Assembly (NCBI RefSeq): GCF_030116705.1
Contig: NZ_JAOTIK010000003.1
Span: 71,039 to 135,038, forward strand
Source: Streptomyces sp. ML-6
GTDB taxonomy: Bacteria; Actinomycetota; Actinomycetes; Streptomycetales; Streptomycetaceae
DNA: 64,000 bases
Direction: 5' to 3'
The notes under the pieces were generated by a model, which made no database searches, was not told the origin of the DNA, and was given only the letters and a program-made list of their open reading frames with translations. Below are positions 57,560 to 64,000 of the stretch, piece after piece. Position 1 is the stretch's first letter; the number at the start of each line of letters is the position of its first letter. Position numbers and translations under genes: made by a program.

Positions 57560-59386
57560 CTGGCTGTTGATGGCGATATGACATTTTTAAATCGATCATC
57601 ATCAATTTCAAACATGGAAATCCAGTTATTCTGTTGACATACGTGACCATCTGCGTAAATCTGATCGCCAACATTAATCTTAGGCGGTGAGACCAACAGA
57701 TCGTCATCTGGATCATCCTTCTCTGGAAGTATCGCTCTTCTTGACCAGGCCGCTGCATATCACGCTCTGCAGTGACCATTCAGATCGTGCGACGTGTTTA
57801 CTGGCCGCCCCTACTATCCACGTGGCTGAAGTGACGTCTCGGTACTTGGCTGTCCGTGGTCAGCTCGGTGTTCGTCGGCGCCTTTATTCAAGGGGCGAGT
57901 ATTGCGTCGGCTGCAGTTGTCGACCGGCCCTTCATTTTGAGTCGCGTTGAGCGCCCGACGTGCGTCTCGCCCTGCCGCCATGCGCGGCCTGTGATTATAA
58001 GCTGACGACTGGGCGTATTCTGCGTCGATCTTGGCCATCGATCTTCCGTCTGCTGGTATGGTGCGTGATCGCGGACATCCCCTCTCACAGCGATCACCGA
58101 CACCTCGTTGTACGGCTCAGCTGCCGGATCTAATCGCCAAGTGTCTTCGGGCATCTAGCGGATCTGTTTCCTTGAAGACATCGCTAGCCGCAGGGATCGC
58201 GGCGTGGACCGCTGGGTCTTCCAGCTCGGGCCGCTCCGAGCTTCGCCGTCTGGCTGCCGTGCTTACACGCCAGTAGTGACGACCTGCGCGTCCCCTGGGC
58301 AGCCGGTGTCGCCACCTGCCAGCTGCGCGCCCGTGGCGAATGCCGGACGACCTGCGCAATCGAAATCGCGAGGGGTCAATCACGTCTGTGTCCGGCGACC
58401 AGCGCGATGCTGGCCCGTACCTCGGCCTCCGCTGGGCCCCCGCCTGTGTCTGCCCGGATGACACCGCAACCTCCAGCGGCTCCGATGACCGCTGGCCGGC
58501 GTCCAACGCCGGCCCGAACCAGGCATGTGCCGTCGGCGACAAATAATCCGGCGGAACGCCGCTGGCATCGCCGATCGGCGATGGAGAAGGAGTGGACCGG
58601 CCCCGCCGGAGCCGAGCCACGGCCATGGCCGTTACGTCCCTGCGCCCGCGCCCGATCCCAGTGCCCGCCGCCACCGCTGCGCGGACTGGACGATCACCTG
58701 AAGTGACTGCGCGGCCGCTGCGCCCACATGTCATCGAGCCGTCGAGCGGATCCACCCGCACCTTGAGTCGTCGCTCCAGCCTTCACCCCGATCTACGACG
58801 CGATATGGCCGGCGTCTCTGGTACAACTGCCGCCAGCACCCTGGCCCGCGCCGCCGATGCACGACCGGTGGGGTGGCTTGCGCCCTGACCTGAGCGAAAC
58901 GCGCGCGTCTTCTACGATGGGACCGCGTGACGCTTACTCCCCACACTATCCTTGCGCGCTAGGCGCCGTCGGCCTCGGCGCTCCTCTCGTCAGGTGTCGG
59001 CGATCAGCCTGGTCGTCAGCGGCGACGGCTCGGTGCGGCGGACGACCGCCCATGTCTGCGCCGTGCTGTTCGAGCGCAGGTGTATCGACGGTATCGTGCG
59101 ACTGGCTCAGTCGTAGCAACACCACCTGGGTGGCCGTCATTTTGACCACCTTGCCGTGACCACCCTCCTGTGCTCGCGTCGCGGCCCTATGTTCGGTTCC
59201 ACTCGGCCACGATGAGCCGGGCCACGTCGCCGGGCGAGACACCCGGCGCGACGCCGTGGCGACCGGACGTGTATGCGCGCCATGACCAGGCAACCTGGGG
59301 TATCGCCGTCCATGGCCCGCGGCTGGCTATGATATCTCGGCAAGTGGGACACGCCCGCGTGGCCTGGCGACTCCGCCCGTGCTGCA
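57560..59386. other. Corrupted mirror of KorSA-like, zinc-motif and WhiB-like genes
   Basis: GGACATCCCCTCTC at 58075 mirrors the KorSA-like start, the operators recur near 58150-58195, the zinc-motif gene spans 58376-58885, and the WhiB-like gene 58927-59386. Confidence 0.7.
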
Positions 59387-59449
59387 CTAACCCTCGGGGC
59401 TGGTGCGCTGGCCGCAGGTTCCACCGTGCCGTGCCAGAGCTACCGGCGC

Positions 59450-62400
59450 CACCGCCGGAGGCGGCAGGATATAAGCGCCTCGGCGCGGCCCCCTATGGCC
59501 TTAACCCCGCCCGCGCGTCGGGAGCCCTCCCGCCGGAACTCATCGGCAAGTGGCCGGTGACGCCGGCGTGCGAGAGACCAGTGCTCATCAGCTCGTTGAC
59601 CGCCCGCAGGCAGTGACTGAAAGCCCAGGCAGCCGATCGGACTACGCAGACCCATGGCCCCAGCATCGTCTTCTCAGATTGTGAGCAATTGGGGCCCGCT
59701 ACATGAGGCGCGCCTCGAAGGCCAACAGGCGGCAGCGGGACATCTCCAAAGGCAGGGCGGCGAGGCCGAGAGCCGCCGCGGCGGTCCGCCTCTGTGCGAC
59801 CCGGCACAACTGACAGCTGCGCGTCCCGCGGGACCGCGATACCCACGCCCGGACGGCCCGCCATCCCGGCGGAGACCGCGAGCCGTGCCGTCTCTCACCC
59901 GGCCCGCCCCTCGCCCCGCCTTCTTCACCAGGCGGGTCCCATGGCTGACGACCCGCTACATGCACGCCCCACCGCATCTGGCGCCGCCCTGCCAGCCCTC
60001 CGAGCGCTTGGACCTGCCGGCGGTTCGCCGACTCCGGCCGCCCTCGCATTTCCGCGCTCCTGGAGTCGGCCCTCCTCCCGCCCCATAGGCCCGTTGCGAA
60101 AGTCTGGCCCTCTCACTCTCTCGGCAAACTCGCCCGCTAACAGCTGTCCTTTCACAGTTTTGACAATCATCGAAGAACAAATGAGCGCTCTTCTCTTTCC
60201 GTGACGGTGGCCGCGCCGACGACCGTCTGCCGCGACCGAAAAATTCTGGCTCGCGAAGCCGAGCAGCCTGTGGTCTGCGGGTCGCGAAGTCATCCTCGCC
60301 CTTGTACCGGCGCGCCGCGACCTTCTGCTCGGCGATGACCGCCCACGAGCGGACCGCCGTGCCAGTATCCAGATCGGCGCCAGGCCCTGGCAACCTGGCG
60401 CCGAGAAGGCGGGCAGCGGACGACACCAGACAGGAGGTGTCATGATCAGCGGCAGCTTCGCCGAACGAGCCGCCTTACCTGCGCCCCTTCCGGGGCGTGG
60501 CCGAACCGAGTACAGCGGCGTCTCCTGCCTTCGCCCATCGTCGCCGGGCGCTGAAGGTCCGTCACGGGACCGACTTCCCGCCTGAGCGGGCGCGGCGCAG
60601 CATTCTGGAGGAAGGAGTACCAGGAAGACCCGCAGCCTCGTTGCGGCCGATATCGCGCGCTCACCAGCTCGCGCCGCCACCCGAGCACCTTCGGCCGGGC
60701 TCTTGCGTGGACCGGGCCTTCGCCCTGGCACCGCCCGCTCGGCGCCGCGTGTCCGGGCTGTTTCCGCGCAGAACCAGGCTGAGCGGTTGGCTCAGGCGCA
60801 GCCAGTGCGGCAGCGACCTCTCCCACTACCGGGACGCGTACGCAGCTGTCTCGACCCGCCGCAACTGGGTGATCGGCGACTCCGATGCCGGGCAGCTGGC
60901 GAAGGCTGCTCGTGCGTCTCAGCGTGACGCCATCTTCTTCATGACGGCGCTCTGTTCCGCCCATTTTCATTCGGCAGAGATTCAGCATGGAACGCGAAAG
61001 GCCGATCCACGGAGCAGGCCTGACCAGGGCCGAGTGTGCTGGGCTGCAGCCATCCCGTGCTCGTCGTCCGAGGCCGCGGTACTATACGAGCAATGCCGGG
61101 CCTCCGCCCTCTGAGTCCGCGACGGCGCTCCAGGGCGCGGCGGCTGAGCGCCCGCCCGTCTGGCCCTCGTCCTGTTTTCAGGCCGACCCTCCTGCGGAGT
61201 CCTCGCCCCCGGCGGTTATCTGGAAGCGCTGCCCAGTGGCTCCGCCGGCGCGATGGATCGCCCGCGCAGGTTACGGCAGGCCGTCATCTGACCTGGCGTA
61301 ATGCGCGGAGGACATCGGACATCCACCACGCACGCGCATCATTGCAGAATTATTTGTTTTCACAAAAACTGCGATTGCGGAAAACCGCAAAGCGGATCCT
61401 CATCTCGTGACTGGCCCGCTGGTGTCGGTGACGACGACCGCCCGGGACCGGCTGGTGACCATCCAGCCGCGAGCATGTTCGACGATGCGGACATGCATCA
61501 CCGCGATCTTCGCCCGGCTGCCGCAACCGCTGCGTCCGACAGGCACCACCGCGCCGTCCTCGCGCCGTCCGGCGAGACCGGGACCGTTCGGGACACCGGC
61601 GGCACAGCTGGCGGGGCCTGTCCTGGGTCAGCCAGAGCGGGCAACGAACTGAAGACATCGCCCCGCCTTATCACGCCGTGCGACCTGTCTGAAGATGAGC
61701 GAAGCCGTCTGAACCTACCGAGGCACCGTCTGAACAGTTTGCAGATGGCTGTACCGTGACGCTGGGAACCTCGGCCGTCGCAACTACATGCCAGGCAGTG
61801 ACTGTGAGCAGCCGCGTCATGCGCGCCTCGCCGGGCCTCGTCTGCCGGGCTGTAGGCGACTCCGTGACGCTGGACGGCGAGAAGCCAGGTCCGCAGGGCT
61901 CATGTGCGTCGAGACTGACACTGCCGACCAGCTCCGAACGAAGACGGACGGGGACGGTACGTCGGCGCTGGCGCGATGATGGCCGTGCTGCGGACTGGCC
62001 GTCTGCCAGGGCTCCTGCTGCGCAGTCGACAGGCGGCGGCCGCAGGCCGTCGAGCCAGACCGCGCTCGCAGGCGAGACAGGCAGACAGCGCTGAAGAGCC
62101 CGCCCAGGCGCCCGGCCCGCGTATGAAATCTTTGGCCAACCGTCGAGGCGTGTTCTCCTTTTCGGCCGCGATCGAGCAACGACAGAGCTGCAGGAGCGCA
62201 GCGACCGCGAGTCCGCGGCCGGCCCTGCGCGCCGCAGCGACCGCCGGGCGGCGCGAGACCGGCAGGCCAGGCGTCGGGGCTCCGGCAGACCCGCGGCGGC
62301 TGGTGGCGCGCCCGCGCTATCTACCTCCATTCCACACTGAGACCGCCGCAACGACACCCGGTACGGCGGCCTCGGATCTCCTTCTGGGAGAACCCGTGTT

Positions 62401-63419
62401 GCTTGTCTGTCATGTCGTCATCCCCGCCTGCGTCTGCGGCGCCTGCCGCGATGCCCGCCTGCCTTCATCCCCTGCCCATGCCATTTCTGACATCACCTGC
62501 CCCGCGCCCGCGACCTGCCGACATGACTTTGGCGGGGCGGGCCTGGCTCCACCACGACTGTACGTTCACCTGTTTGCCGTACGGGAGTCGGCGATGGTAC
62601 ACCACACCCGTAGCCGGCATCAGCTACGTCAGGAGCTCTCCGCAGACCCTCGCGCCCGCCGTGCCGGACTACCATACTACGCTCCGCCCCGGCCCCGCCG
62701 CGCCGCCCCGGCCCCCGCCGGCCGCGGGCTCCCATTCCCCACCGCCCCCGACCGACTACTGCCCCGCCCCGAGGCCCCGCGAGACCGGCCGCCCCGGCCA
62801 TCTTAGCTCCGAGCCGCTGAGGGCGGGTCGCCTCGCGGAGTGCGCATCTTCGGGACGGCGAGACGGCGGCCTGGCCTCTCGGCTGCGCAACGTTCGCTCT
62901 GGCCAGTCCTTCTGACACGGCCTCGTCACTTCTGCTCGGCCTCTTCGGCTACATAGCTACCGGTGTGTGTCGACCGGCGCGGACACTGCTCTGGCTGACC
63001 TACGGACAACAAGCCGACCGTCTGACCGGCGCCCTCGCCCGGTGCTCCTGACTCGGCCTGACGTCTGCGCCCGCCAGGCTTCTCGCCGATCGCGCCGCCG
63101 CTGGTGACCGTACAACTGCGTGCCCGGTGCCACCCGCTCTCCCCCCGCCTTTGATCCTCTCGATCCTTTGCTGGCTCCCTGCCGCGCTGGTGCCGCGACC
63201 CACCCCGTAGACATGGCAATCCTCGGAATTCCTGATCGCCGGCAATCCCCCAGGTACGTGTCCCAGCGGGGTGTGCTGCCGCAGGGTGTGACCGCCCGCC
63301 GGGCGGTCCTGTGCTCCGCATTCCCCTCGCCCGTGGTGGCGCACCAGGCGCGAAGGGCGCCCTCAGCGAAGCCGCCATCACCCAGCCAGCTCCCGCCAGG
63401 CCGCCCGCGCCGCCACCTC
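59450..63419. other. Corrupted mirror of the transfer-like cluster
   Basis: Landmarks: 59938 (63-residue zinc protein), 60180 (4578 start), 60438 (4075 start), 60984 (Spd-like start), 62157 (MAFFGLIG gene), 62398 (1498 start), 62594 (1217 start), 63350 (position 120). Confidence 0.7.
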
Positions 63420-64000
63420 GCCGGCCCTCGGCAGCGATCGCCGGGCAGGGCGAACGGCCGGCAAGCGCCCCAGTTCACGCCCACATAGACGCTCTCGCCA
63501 CGATGCTCTCTGGGTATCGTCTCTTTTCTTCTTACGCTGGCTCCAACTGCGCCGCCAGGTGGCCGAAATACACTGTGTGGCGGCCGGAGCTGACCGCGGA
63601 GCGTGGCACCACCCTCATCCCCGGCCATTGAATGCCTCGGCGATTGAAATCTGCCTCCACCTGCCCTGCTCCAGTGGCCCCTCTTCCCCTGCCGGAGAGA
63701 TGCGTGCTCAACCCTGCCCGCATCCCCTTGCTCAGATTCAATGAAGTCAGAAAAAGGGTGGGGCGACCTGTTTTCGCCAGTGGCGCCTGCAGCGGCCCGC
63801 AACTCCAGCGGCCCTGTCACTCGGCCATCACCCCTGATTTTCATGAGATCACCGAGCGAGACACCACGCCCGCGCGTCCGCTCTCCGCCCGTCGCGGCGC
63901 AGCATCTCACCTCCTCTGACAAATCGTCTATCTTCTCGACTGTATGGGCGACCTGCGTAAAAATCCGAGAAAAGCTCGCCAAGCAGCCAGTGTCGTGTAT
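63420..64000 (-). other. Mirror of sequence left of the window
   Basis: Past 63,419 the mirror has run out of left arm. These 581 bases should correspond to about 800 bases upstream of position 1. No gene can be called reliably at this error level. Confidence 0.55.

Larger units (their letters stand above)
37093..63420 (-). repeat. Right arm of giant inverted repeat (corrupted copy)
   Basis: Reverse complement of 37077-1, shortened to about 0.71 of the length. Anchor pairs (left to right): 36288/37730, 34467/39083, 29830/42300, 25425/45590, 21996/47975, 19131/50045, 13835/53650, 11076/55797, 9650/56655, 7443/58076, 4578/60180, 3367/60984, 1498/62398, 120/63350. Mismatches and deletions are spread evenly and break every frame. 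Confidence 0.85.

Noticed and set aside
37093..64000. Many short open frames in the right half, some with familiar-looking motifs
   Set aside because: They are noise within a corrupted reverse-complement copy of the left arm; none keeps the length or frame of its mirrored gene.

Overview
The left 37 kb reads as high-GC actinomycete DNA, most likely a Streptomyces linear plasmid approaching one of its ends. The evidence is strong G/C bias at third codon positions, GTG starts, a KorSA-type GntR regulator beside a Spd-like transfer cluster, a WhiB-like protein, and above all a tap-tpg pair (27.4-30.1 kb) for the telomere-associated and terminal proteins of linear replicons.

The dominant feature is a giant fold-back. 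Around 37,085 the sequence turns round, and 37,093 to about 63,420 is the reverse complement of 37,077 down to 1. I matched it at more than 30 landmarks in strict mirror order. The right arm is only about 0.71 times as long as the left, shortened all along its length by small frame-breaking deletions and mismatches that hit genes and spacers alike. I read it as an unpolished template/complement pass through a telomere hairpin, not as a second set of genes. The last ~580 bases (63,420-64,000) would mirror plasmid sequence lying left of position 1. Open frames in the right half should be ignored.

Left-arm layout. 1-7.1 kb, minus strand: an operon-like run of small proteins (membrane proteins, Spd-like DUF2637-type protein, zinc-motif proteins, WhiB-like), several joined by stop/start overlaps. 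7.3-8.2 kb: KorSA-like regulator with its own operators. 8.2-11.4 kb: noncoding leader, Rep-like protein containing two DnaA boxes, a DciA-type helicase loader, and a zinc-finger protein. 11.6-13.0 kb: two-gene regulatory operon. 13.0-13.9 kb: IS5-family transposase. 14.2-14.9 kb: tectonin beta-propeller protein. 15.3-18.2 kb: small hypothetical genes separated by two alternating repeats. 18.4-22.0 kb: DUF3800 protein and a large STAND NTPase, a candidate defence pair. 22.1-22.9 kb: a degenerate region and a small membrane protein. 22.95-24.8 kb: IS1182-family element. 25.2-27.2 kb: a small acidic protein converging on a tandem double zeta-toxin protein. 27.4-30.1 kb: tap-tpg. 30.2-34.5 kb: accessory genes, including a PD-(D/E)XK-like nuclease and an HTH gene interrupted by TGA. 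34.5-36.3 kb: an iteron-like region and two winged-helix RepL-like genes surrounded by a conserved palindrome. 36.3-37.1 kb: terminal noncoding region with palindromes.

Together the genes describe a self-replicating, transmissible linear plasmid. Rep/DciA and RepL-like modules would start replication, Tap/Tpg would complete the ends, the Spd/Kor cluster would serve mycelial transfer, and the zeta and STAND/DUF3800 modules would serve maintenance or defence.
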